64,000 bases of DNA from Aliiglaciecola sp. M165 (GTDB lineage Bacteria; Pseudomonadota; Gammaproteobacteria; Enterobacterales; Alteromonadaceae): assembly GCF_007197995.1 (NCBI RefSeq), contig NZ_VKKH01000002.1, forward strand, positions 434,001-498,000, read 5' to 3'. The notes beneath the pieces were generated by a model that saw only the letters and a list, made by a program, of their open reading frames with translations, was not told the DNA's origin and did no database searches. The translations under genes and the position numbers were made by a program. Below are positions 8,325 through 15,944 of the stretch, in pieces. Position 1 is the first letter of the stretch. Every line of letters starts with the position of its first letter.

Positions 8325-8888
8325 ATGTTCACACAACAATCATTAGGCGGTGGATTAGCATCCTATTCCATTCGGCGACTAACCAATGTGGATGGTCTTG
8401 CACTGGCTGACTATTTTTTACAAATGTCTAATCAGACCAAGCAGTATTTTGGGCCCCATCCACTCGATGCTGACTACGCTCAAAAACTCTGCCTACCAGA
8501 TCAAATGGCTAATGATACTGATGTAAGATTGGTAATAGTCAACCAGGAAGAACCCTCTAAAATCTTTGGTTACTTCATTGTTCAAGTCGATGTATCTGAA
8601 AACGAACTGTGTCGTTATGAAGAATATGGCTTACCCTTGGCAGAAGGCAAGGTCGTAAGTTATGCGCCATCAATGGCTGAATCCATGATTGGAAAAGGGC
8701 TTGGCAGCCAAGTTTTCGAAATCATCTGCAAGGAATTAATACGCTTGCATTACAATACGGTTGTTTTAATGGGCGGCGTGCAAAAGCGCAATACTTTAGC
8801 CGTTCATTATTATCAAAAGTTTGGTTTTAAGCATGTTGGCAGCTATTACACTGAAGTGGAAAATCTCGATATGATATTACAGCTTTGA
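8325..8888 (+). CDS. GNAT-family N-acetyltransferase
   Basis: A protein of about 187 residues with a GNAT fold. The acetyl-CoA pyrophosphate loop is ESMIGKGLGSQVFE (Q/RxxGxG-like, here IGKGLG), then VVLMGGVQKRNTLAVHYYQKFGFKHVG, which is the typical N...A...YYxKxGF motif at the C-terminal end. The acceptor substrate is unknown. I chose the ATG at 8325 because GGAAG at 8314-8318 sits 6 nt upstream; a TTG at 8319 is in frame. The stop TGA overlaps the TTG start of the following nucleotidyltransferase, so the two genes form a translationally coupled pair. Confidence 0.85.
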   Translation: MFTQQSLGGGLASYSIRRLTNVDGLALADYFLQMSNQTKQYFGPHPLDADYAQKLCLPDQMANDTDVRLVIVNQEEPSKIFGYFIVQVDVSENELCRYEEYGLPLAEGKVVSYAPSMAESMIGKGLGSQVFEIICKELIRLHYNTVVLMGGVQKRNTLAVHYYQKFGFKHVGSYYTEVENLDMILQL

Positions 8889-9685
8889 GTCACACATTGA
8901 ATACGATGAATAGCCGAGAAAAAATCGCCCTGTTAAAAACCAGACTGGCCCAAATTGGGCATTCTGTTGCTACTACTCCCCATACTCTGGCACTAATTGG
9001 TTTGGGCTCGGCTGGCCAAGAAGATTCCAGGATGGATGCCTATTCCGATTTAGATTTTTTCCTGGTTGTCGAAAATGGCTACAAACTAGATTTTCTGCAA
9101 AATCTAAGTTGGTTAACCGACGTTGCTCAAGTGGCATATAGTTTCAAGAATACTGCTGACGGTTATAAACTGCTTTATGCAGATGATGTTTTTTGTGAAT
9201 TCGCTGTGTTTGAGTTAAACGAGTTACACCATGCAGATTACGCACCTGGAAAACTCATATGGTGCAATGCAAACGTACCGAGTAATTTAGCAACACCGGC
9301 CAAAAGCCCACCAAAGCCCAACACTGAAGTCGCCTTTTTATTGGGGGAATTGCTCACCAACATCTATGTTGGGTTGGGGCGTTATTTACGAGGTGAGCGA
9401 GTATCAGCGTCTTACTTTATTCAGCATTACGCTGTGAACAGGCTTATCGAGTTAATCAGAGCAACGGAAGATCCTAGCGGCAATAGCATCGCAGATCCTT
9501 GGTCAGCTGAGAGACGCTTCGAAGCGCACTACCCACACCACGCAAACCTTTTGCAACAATGCACACAAAGTAACTCGATTGACTGTGCCATAGCTTTACT
9601 GAACCACATCTCATCCCACTATCAGCCTAACTCTGTTATGGTAAGTAAAATAGAAAAGTATCTGGTGACAATTCAATCCATTTGA
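8885..9685 (+). CDS. Nucleotidyltransferase-domain protein (aminoglycoside adenylyltransferase-like)
   Basis: A 266-residue protein of the polymerase-beta nucleotidyltransferase fold. The motif GLGSAGQEDSRMDAYSDLDFFLVV (about residues 39-62) gives the GS...DxD signature, with Asp residues in SDLD as metal ligands. A third acidic residue probably lies in CEFAVFEL. A helical C-terminal domain follows, as in ANT(6)- or LnuB-like enzymes. Known relatives transfer AMP to antibiotics or other small molecules. Coupling to an acetyltransferase looks like a small modification cassette, but no resistance phenotype can be claimed. The TTG at 8885 overlaps the previous stop; an ATG at 8906 is an alternative start. 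Confidence 0.8.
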   Translation: MSHTLNTMNSREKIALLKTRLAQIGHSVATTPHTLALIGLGSAGQEDSRMDAYSDLDFFLVVENGYKLDFLQNLSWLTDVAQVAYSFKNTADGYKLLYADDVFCEFAVFELNELHHADYAPGKLIWCNANVPSNLATPAKSPPKPNTEVAFLLGELLTNIYVGLGRYLRGERVSASYFIQHYAVNRLIELIRATEDPSGNSIADPWSAERRFEAHYPHHANLLQQCTQSNSIDCAIALLNHISSHYQPNSVMVSKIEKYLVTIQSI

Positions 9686-9775
9686 TTCAAATGATTGTAG
9701 TAATACCTTGCATCTTGATATAACAATAATTTAGTTAACACCAATTAATACTAATAAACCGAACAGGGAACCACT

Positions 9776-12634
9776 ATGCGTCTTCTTATGACCTTGGCAC
9801 TTGCCGCTGCACTGTCGTGCTCAGTGCAGGCCAGCTTGTTGATGAAACCCACTTATGATCCTGATTTAGTCTACACAGATTCAATGTTGTCTGGAGAGTA
9901 CAATGCAAACGTGACTCACCCAGACTCGATTTTGGGATTTGCTATCGGCAAACAGATGGCAACACCCGCGCAAATTTCCGAATCGATTAATACTTGGAAA
10001 TCACAAAGCGACAGAATAAAAGTGGTTGAGTACGCTCGCAGCCATGAAAATCGTCCACTGTTCGCAGTGTATATTTCTAGTCCAGAGAATTTGGCGAAGT
10101 TAGATGAGATAGAAGATAAAATTTCTCAGCTAGCGGACCCCCGAAAAACCAATAGCGCAGCTGCCAAACGAATTATCGATGAATTGCCAGCTACAGCTTG
10201 GATGGCTTATTCCATCCACGGCAATGAAACCTCAGGCGCCGATGCGGCACTTACCGCCATTTATCATTTAGCGGCTTCACAAGACCCTGCGGTGCTCGAG
10301 ATGCTGAACAATATGGTGGTAGTAATCGATCCACTAATGAACCCTGATGGACGGGACCGCTTTGCCAAATCCTTGGAGCAATATCGAGGAACGGCTCCCA
10401 ATGTCGATGATCAATCGTTATTGCATCGAGGTGATTGGCCTTCAGGTCGCACCAACCATTACTTTTTTGATTTAAACCGTGATTTTTTCTATCTCACACA
10501 ACCTGAAACAGTTGGCCGCGTTGCGCTGATCAACAAGTGGCGTCCACAATTGATGATTGATGGTCACGAAATGGGTGCTCAGGATACCTATTTGATGGGG
10601 CCTCCCAGACAACCGCTTAATTTTAATATTGCCCCCAGCCTGCAAAAATGGGCGGTGGCCTTCTCAGAGGATCAAGGTGCGGCTTTTGATCAAAAACAAT
10701 GGCGCTATTATACCGGAGAGTGGTTTGAGAACTGGTATCCCGGTTACTCTAACTATGCTGAATATCGCGGGTCTATGCACATTCTCTATGAACAATCACG
10801 GATGGCGGAAGATGGCGTGCGACGACCGGAGGGAACGGTACAAACCTATAAGGAATCTGTGCATCACCAGTTCGTAAGTACCATGGCGAATTTGCAAAGC
10901 TTGAGCAAATATAGCAAACAGATGTATCAAGATTATTGGCAGGATAGAAAAAATGTTATCAGTAAAGATAGTGAATACGCCGATCGCAGCTTCGTAATTT
11001 TAGCAAATCAAAACCTTGGCAGAACGCAGGCATTAGTTGACCGTTTATTGGCACAGGATATTGAGGTCTTTGTCGCGGAAAAAGACCTCAATGTCAAAAA
11101 CGCTATCGATCATCTTGGACAAACTCTAAAAACGGCGACCATTCCCAAAGGTAGCCTGGTGATCCCCAACCGACAGCCAGAAGCTCGCCTATTGGCTGCA
11201 ATTATGGAGTTTGACGCACAAATAAAACCACAGACCCTGCAGGAAGAACGCCAACGCATATTGCGCGAAGGCCGTTCAATAATGTACGACACTACTGCCT
11301 GGAATCTAACAATGATGTACGGTCTAGACGCCTTGACCGTTCCGCAAAACCTGTCAAGGTCATTAACGCCTTACAACAAACCAGAACAAGCTTTTGTTGC
11401 CGGACTAGCCGATGGCATAGCATGGGGTGTAAATGGTGAAGATGATCGTTCAGTGAGTTTTGCGGCGCGCATCATGGAACAAGGCGTCATCACACGTGTA
11501 ATTGATAAAGAGGCGCAGTTTGGTGATCAGGTATTACCTAGAGGTTCAGTGGTTGTTACAACGACAGACAATATGAAAAACAGTCAAGCGCTAGAAGTAC
11601 TTAATCGCTCAGCAAAAGAACTCGATTTAGCCATAGTGACCTTGCGCACTGGGCTTGGCGCTGGTGACTTGCCCGACTGGGGTGGACGTCATTTTAAATT
11701 GTTGAGCAAACCTCAAATTGCTGTTGTAAGCCATGATGATACCCGCAGTTACGATGTCGGTGCGACTTGGTGGAGCTTAGATCATCATTTGGGTATTCGT
11801 CACAGTCAGATTAACAAGTCATCTTTAACTCGGGCTGATTTACGCCGCTATAACGTACTCATCATGCCAACTAGTACAAGTTTAAGTGAAGGTCAGAAAA
11901 AGGCACTCAAAACCTGGGTTGAACAAGGTGGAACGTTGATCGCACATCAATCCTCTTCTGCATCGATTGCAGGCAAGGATGGGTTTGGTCAAGTGAAAAC
12001 CATAGATCAAACCTATGACAAAGCAGAAGACTTTGATATTGCGTTACAAAGAGAATGGTTAGCAACGCAAGAGGTTGACTCCACGGTGTTACAACTCCAA
12101 AACCAACTGCCCATGGATTTGGCCTACCCGTGGAAAGATGCGCCCAAGCGTCTTAAAAAAGATGAACTGAAAAAACGGGATAAGTGGCAAACGCTGTTTA
12201 TGCCCTCAGGGGCAATGGTGGCTGGTCGAGTCGATCAGAAACATTGGCTGAGTTTTGGCGTTAATCAAACCTTGCCTATTTTGTATAGCAAGCTGCCGGT
12301 GTTGATGTCCGATGAAAAATCAGAAGCCGTCGTTCGTATCGGTGTATACAAGGACGCTCCGTCAGAATCTGAAACAGAATCAGCTTTGGGATGGTACTCG
12401 TTGCCTGAGAAGCAGACGCTTTCAATCAGAATGAGTGGTTTGTTATGGCCAGAAGCAGCGCAACGAATAGCCAACTCAGCGTACCTTACTCGCGAACGTA
12501 TGAAGAGCGGCCAAGTCATTTTATTCGCTGGGCAACCGAACTTTCGAGGTTCAACACGTGGTACCAATCGATTATTGCTGAATGCGGTTGTTTACGGACC
12601 AGGAATGGGAACAAGATTACCCATCGATTTGTAA
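9776..12634 (+). CDS. Secreted M14-family zinc carboxypeptidase
   Basis: A 952-residue exported peptidase. A signal peptide (MRLLMTLALAAALSCSVQAS) precedes an M14 domain: SIHGNETSGAD (zinc ligands His and Glu, about residue 150-154), VVIDPLMNPDGRDRF, FDLNRDFFYLTQPE, and the third zinc ligand His in LMIDGHEMG. The remaining ~550 residues include a region like a glutamine-amidotransferase/ThuA fold (YNVLIMPTSTSLSEGQKKALKTWVEQGGTLIAH) that is common in these large bacterial M14 proteins. The likely role is periplasmic or extracellular peptide degradation. It is a monocistronic gene with a hairpin 8 nt after the stop. SD-like GGGAA precedes the ATG. Confidence 0.9.
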   Translation: MRLLMTLALAAALSCSVQASLLMKPTYDPDLVYTDSMLSGEYNANVTHPDSILGFAIGKQMATPAQISESINTWKSQSDRIKVVEYARSHENRPLFAVYISSPENLAKLDEIEDKISQLADPRKTNSAAAKRIIDELPATAWMAYSIHGNETSGADAALTAIYHLAASQDPAVLEMLNNMVVVIDPLMNPDGRDRFAKSLEQYRGTAPNVDDQSLLHRGDWPSGRTNHYFFDLNRDFFYLTQPETVGRVALINKWRPQLMIDGHEMGAQDTYLMGPPRQPLNFNIAPSLQKWAVAFSEDQGAAFDQKQWRYYTGEWFENWYPGYSNYAEYRGSMHILYEQSRMAEDGVRRPEGTVQTYKESVHHQFVSTMANLQSLSKYSKQMYQDYWQDRKNVISKDSEYADRSFVILANQNLGRTQALVDRLLAQDIEVFVAEKDLNVKNAIDHLGQTLKTATIPKGSLVIPNRQPEARLLAAIMEFDAQIKPQTLQEERQRILREGRSIMYDTTAWNLTMMYGLDALTVPQNLSRSLTPYNKPEQAFVAGLADGIAWGVNGEDDRSVSFAARIMEQGVITRVIDKEAQFGDQVLPRGSVVVTTTDNMKNSQALEVLNRSAKELDLAIVTLRTGLGAGDLPDWGGRHFKLLSKPQIAVVSHDDTRSYDVGATWWSLDHHLGIRHSQINKSSLTRADLRRYNVLIMPTSTSLSEGQKKALKTWVEQGGTLIAHQSSSASIAGKDGFGQVKTIDQTYDKAEDFDIALQREWLATQEVDSTVLQLQNQLPMDLAYPWKDAPKRLKKDELKKRDKWQTLFMPSGAMVAGRVDQKHWLSFGVNQTLPILYSKLPVLMSDEKSEAVVRIGVYKDAPSESETESALGWYSLPEKQTLSIRMSGLLWPEAAQRIANSAYLTRERMKSGQVILFAGQPNFRGSTRGTNRLLLNAVVYGPGMGTRLPIDL

Positions 12635-12641
12635 GGTCAAT

Positions 12642-12678
12642 GCAGAAAATGTGATTTTTTTAAAAGCACATTTTCTGC
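12642..12678. terminator. Strong hairpin after the M14 peptidase gene
   Basis: GCAGAAAATGTG (12642-12653) pairs perfectly with CACATTTTCTGC (12667-12678) across a 13-nt A/T-rich loop. It begins 8 nt after the stop codon. It lacks a clear U-tract after the stem (CCTCTTTATCG), so it may act as a weak or Rho-assisted terminator or protect the mRNA 3' end. Confidence 0.5.
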
Positions 12679-12932
12679 CCTCTTTATCGTTTAAGAGCCA
12701 TTAACAAACGATTTACAAAGAAATTTTGCATATAAATCAATGGATTGAGTGGAATCTTCCTATCTTATGCAGATCACGACCGATATTTGAAGCTTTTTTG
12801 TTCAGTTTTTTGGTATCAATAGCCATACCTTTGTATTGACTAAATAATACACAGCACTCAATTTTTCACGTTTAATGCGCCGCATCGACACCGAGTCGCA
12901 CATTTAAACACTTTAAAATTGAGGAAATAACC

Positions 12933-13328
12933 ATGTTGAAAATCGTTAAAACTTCTATCCTAGTTGCTGCTTCTACTCTTGTTTTTGCTGGCCAAGCGCA
13001 AGCTGACGTTAATGAAGCTTTGCAAAATATCTGCACAATCGTAAAAGCAGATGACAAAGGTGAACTTCGTAAGAAAATGAAGAATGTTCAAACTAACTAC
13101 GGTTTGAAACTTCAAGACTACTACAATGGCGTTAGCTGTGGTGGCGAGAGTTTAATCCGTACAGCATTTAAAGCGAATGCGGTAGAGTCAGGAACTTTAC
13201 TTGTGAAGAAATTGCCTAAAAGTGCACTAAACGCACCAGAGTCAGATGGCAAAACCCTTCGCGCTTGGGTTTCAGAAAATGGTCTTATGGATACTGATCT
13301 AGCGGCAGCGCTTAACAACCGTATCTAG
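12933..13328 (+). CDS. DUF3718 secreted protein
   Basis: A 131-residue protein with a signal peptide (cleavage after AGQAQA, residue ~24) and two cysteines (ICTIV and VSCGGESL) that could form a disulfide. The mature part matches DUF3718, a family I know from Shewanella and Alteromonas and whose function is not established. GAGGAAAT lies just before the ATG and a strong terminator follows, so it is a single-gene unit. Codon use is dominated by common codons, which suggests high expression. Confidence 0.82.
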   Translation: MLKIVKTSILVAASTLVFAGQAQADVNEALQNICTIVKADDKGELRKKMKNVQTNYGLKLQDYYNGVSCGGESLIRTAFKANAVESGTLLVKKLPKSALNAPESDGKTLRAWVSENGLMDTDLAAALNNRI

Positions 13329-13370
13329 TCCATACAAAAGTTAAATTTGCAGTGTCACTAGCTGCTTCCT

Positions 13371-13396
13371 AAAAAGCTCCTTCGGGAGCTTTTTTT
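13371..13396 (+). terminator. Rho-independent terminator of the DUF3718 gene
   Basis: AAAAAGCTCC, the stable tetraloop TTCG and GGAGCTTTTTTT form a classical stem-loop with a T7 tail, 43 nt after the DUF3718 stop codon. Confidence 0.92.
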
Positions 13397-13561
13397 GTTG
13401 GTAATGTATTTTCCGCTGGCGCTTTATCATCTGTGCAGGTCTCTATCATCGTGGCAATTAGTTCTCAATGGTCAGAAATTGTTAAAATTCATTTTAGTGC
13501 ACAGACTTAGTCGTGCTGATATATTGTGACGTTACAACTAGAGTCCTATTAAGAACATTGC

Positions 13562-13978
13562 ATGATTGACAAAGAGTTAGTGTTACAAAAAGAATGGGAA
13601 ATCTTGCAACAAGAATATGCAGGTTTCGAAAAGTGGTCGCTGTTAATTAAAGTGTTCAGTGTTGTGATCTGTTCAACCTTAGTGTTTCACCAAAAATTGG
13701 ATTTTGTGATTTTTTGTTTGTGTATAGTTCTGTGGATGCTCGATGCAATATGGAAAACCTTTCAGGCGCGCACAGAACAAAGAATACTGGTGATTGAACA
13801 AGGGCTGGCGAAGCAAAGTGACGTGGTAGCGATGCAATTTCATACTCATTGGCAGCAAAGCAGGCCTTCGGCTGCTGGCTTAATAATCGAATATGTTAAG
13901 AGCGGCTTGTCACCTACTGTTTGTTTGCCGCACATCTGTGTGCTTAGTGTGTGTGTGCTTCTGATGTGGTGGCTGTAA
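13562..13978 (+). CDS. Small membrane protein, unknown function
   Basis: A 138-residue protein I do not recognise. It shows three hydrophobic segments (about residues 25-42, 47-64 and 122-138) and a polar stretch between the second and third. The last segment ends at the C-terminus in LLMWWL. It converges on the BPSS1780-like gene at 13993, with 14 bp between the stops. The ATG at 13562 has no strong Shine-Dalgarno (AAGAACATTGC precedes it). Coding status is supported by length, the membrane topology and the lack of a competing frame. Confidence 0.62.
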   Translation: MIDKELVLQKEWEILQQEYAGFEKWSLLIKVFSVVICSTLVFHQKLDFVIFCLCIVLWMLDAIWKTFQARTEQRILVIEQGLAKQSDVVAMQFHTHWQQSRPSAAGLIIEYVKSGLSPTVCLPHICVLSVCVLLMWWL

Positions 13979-13992
13979 ACCAGCCACTCAAA

Positions 13993-14763
13993 TTATTCGA
14001 CCTTTGTGAGAAAAATATCTTGGTAGGCGGCAAAATTCGCACCAAATAAAATGGGCATGACCACAAACAATCCAACAATAGCCAGAACGCCACCAATCAT
14101 CATCAATATGATACTGATCACCATTAACACAATTAGGCTAATCAAATTTCTAGCACAGCCATAGAAACTTTCTTTCATCGCCGTTGTAAGCGGTAGCTCA
14201 TGCAGTACGATGAGGACAGGAGAGAACCATACTGCCATCATAAACGGAATAGTGACCAGCATCATTATTACTCCAAGAATGATTCCGAACACGGCAGCAC
14301 CAGAACCTCCGCCCTGATCAACAAACCCTTGGTAAGCAGGAAGGAAAACTGCGGCTAAAACACCTACGAACATGGCCATAAGTAAAGGCATCAACCCGAG
14401 CAGAATGAGACGACCAGGATAACGAGAAAAACCTGCGAACAAATAGCTGACTTCAAACTTCTCACCCTCATACACTTTTTGTGCACCGATAAAAATGCCA
14501 CCTAAAAAGACATACATAAACAAGCCATAGACTAAATTTACCAAAGGTATGAAGTTGGCGAGGATAGACATTAAAAAACCGACAAGCATGGTTAATAGCC
14601 AGCCGCCAGGTGAACGCTTAAATAACTCAAATCCTTTGCTAATCCATTGTAGGGAAAGCGAAAAAGGTACGTGTTTGGGCCCGCTATAATTGCCCTTAGT
14701 ATCAATGCTCGCGTCTAACCTTGCTTCCGGTGTTTGATACAAATTTGAAGTGTCATTGTCCAT
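13993..14763 (-). CDS. BPSS1780-like polytopic membrane protein (paralogue 2)
   Basis: A 256-residue inner-membrane protein with a polar N-terminus (NLYQTPEA, compare NSPYQAPES in its neighbour) and about five or six hydrophobic segments. The stretch LQWISKGFELFKRSPGGWLLTMLVGF matches the start of the family named after BPSS1780 (W-I-x-x-G-x-x-L/I-F). Function is not established for the family. It is a clear paralogue of the protein encoded just upstream: shared YQ(T/A)PE, WIS(K/S)GF, FVG/VGF, LIVLHELPLTTAMKESFYGC versus LIVLQNMPFYLAMKESFLGC, and YQDIFL versus YRDIFL. The two genes are 37 bp apart and form one operon. Confidence 0.78.
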   Translation of the reverse strand: MDNDTSNLYQTPEARLDASIDTKGNYSGPKHVPFSLSLQWISKGFELFKRSPGGWLLTMLVGFLMSILANFIPLVNLVYGLFMYVFLGGIFIGAQKVYEGEKFEVSYLFAGFSRYPGRLILLGLMPLLMAMFVGVLAAVFLPAYQGFVDQGGGSGAAVFGIILGVIMMLVTIPFMMAVWFSPVLIVLHELPLTTAMKESFYGCARNLISLIVLMVISIILMMIGGVLAIVGLFVVMPILFGANFAAYQDIFLTKVE

Positions 14764-14800
14764 AGTTTACAACCTGTTTCCTTTACTGTGTTAAACGATT

Positions 14801-15610
14801 TTAATCCTGAAAGACTGCTTGATCGGCAGGTTTTTCAACTTCGGCCAGGAATATATCTCGATAACCTGTATACATGGAAGTAAAAATCAGCGGAACAACT
14901 ATCAGTAACCCTAAGAATAAAGGTATTGCCCCCAAAATATACAGCACTAATGTCACCACTCCGTAAATCAAGAAAGGTAAAACGTTCTTAAAACAGCCCA
15001 GAAAACTTTCTTTCATCGCCAAATAGAAAGGCATGTTTTGCAAGACAATGAGTGCAGGAGCAAACCATACAGCCATAAACAGTGGTAACATCAATGCTAA
15101 TGCCACCAACACTGACAGCATGAGTTCAATCGATTCTTCTGGTGCCATAGACATCTCAGAGCCAGACAATATTTCCAAGTAGGTTGAGCCTACAACCGTG
15201 AACATTAAAACCATACCAATTAAGCTGGTAACGAAGGACAACAGGATCAGTTGCAAGACATTATGGGTAAATCCTGCGAACAAATGCTTGAGTTCAAACC
15301 CTCTTTTTTCATACGCGGCCTGACAACCCAACATTAGACCACCAGCCCAAACAAAATTAATAAGAGAACTGACAAGAGTTCCTAAAACAGGAACAAAGTT
15401 TATCGCCAGGGCAACAAATAGTCCGACAAACATGGTGATAACCCACATGCCTGCATCTTGTTTAAAAATGGCAAACCCTGAACTAATCCAATGCATTCCA
15501 GCACTAGTAGGCCGATTTTGCGGTCCAACATAGTGAAAACCATCTGCAGCAGGTGCTTGCTCTGAAAGTTCGGACTCTGGGGCCTGATAAGGGCTGTTTT
15601 GATTTTCCAT
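14801..15610 (-). CDS. BPSS1780-like polytopic membrane protein (paralogue 1)
   Basis: A 269-residue membrane protein, tandem paralogue of the gene that follows it. The N-terminus (ENQNSPYQAPESEL) is cytoplasmic and proline-rich, then MHWISSGFAIFKQDAGMWVITMFVGLFVAL begins the first membrane region. The conserved block ALIVLQNMPFYLAMKESFLGCFKN lies at about residues 190-213, and the end reads GYRDIFLAEVEKP. GGAGATC lies just before the ATG. The duplication with marked divergence suggests a heteromeric pair. No transport or enzymatic motif is visible. Confidence 0.78.
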   Translation of the reverse strand: MENQNSPYQAPESELSEQAPAADGFHYVGPQNRPTSAGMHWISSGFAIFKQDAGMWVITMFVGLFVALAINFVPVLGTLVSSLINFVWAGGLMLGCQAAYEKRGFELKHLFAGFTHNVLQLILLSFVTSLIGMVLMFTVVGSTYLEILSGSEMSMAPEESIELMLSVLVALALMLPLFMAVWFAPALIVLQNMPFYLAMKESFLGCFKNVLPFLIYGVVTLVLYILGAIPLFLGLLIVVPLIFTSMYTGYRDIFLAEVEKPADQAVFQD

Positions 15611-15944
15611 GACGGATCTCCTTTTTATTCACGGTATCATTTGAATTGCATCGATCACAACTGTGATGTTGTCGAAAAACAACAATTTACAATAACTCAG
15701 TTTCCGTGATGGTATTTTGAATGAAACGAATGAGCAATTTCTTTCAGGTGCCAATTATAGAAAACCGAATCTATGTCTAACCAAGAGTTAAACTAGCTTG
15801 AAGGAAAAATTTGAAACGCCGGCTGCGGAGTAGCTTATTGTTCCTTATCAACGACTTTGTATGACTTTTTAATAGATAACTGGTTGTTTTTTGGTACATT
15901 GAGCATTCAATGCAGCATTAAATAAGAAGCCGAAGGAAAGCTCA
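15611..15944. other. 334-bp intergenic region between divergent units
   Basis: It separates the BPSS1780-like operon (minus) from the phosphoesterase-headed operon (plus), so it must hold both promoters. I see an inverted pair ATCACA-AC-TGTGAT at 15654-15667 and a small palindrome GCATT-C-AATGC at 15903-15913, 32 nt before the plus-strand start. Neither matches a known operator. No coding frame or RNA gene is evident. Confidence 0.5.

Noticed and set aside
15654-15667. Possible CRP site near the BPSS1780-like promoter
   Set aside because: The halves are ordered TCACA...TGTGA with a 2-bp gap, the reverse of the CRP consensus TGTGA-N6-TCACA.
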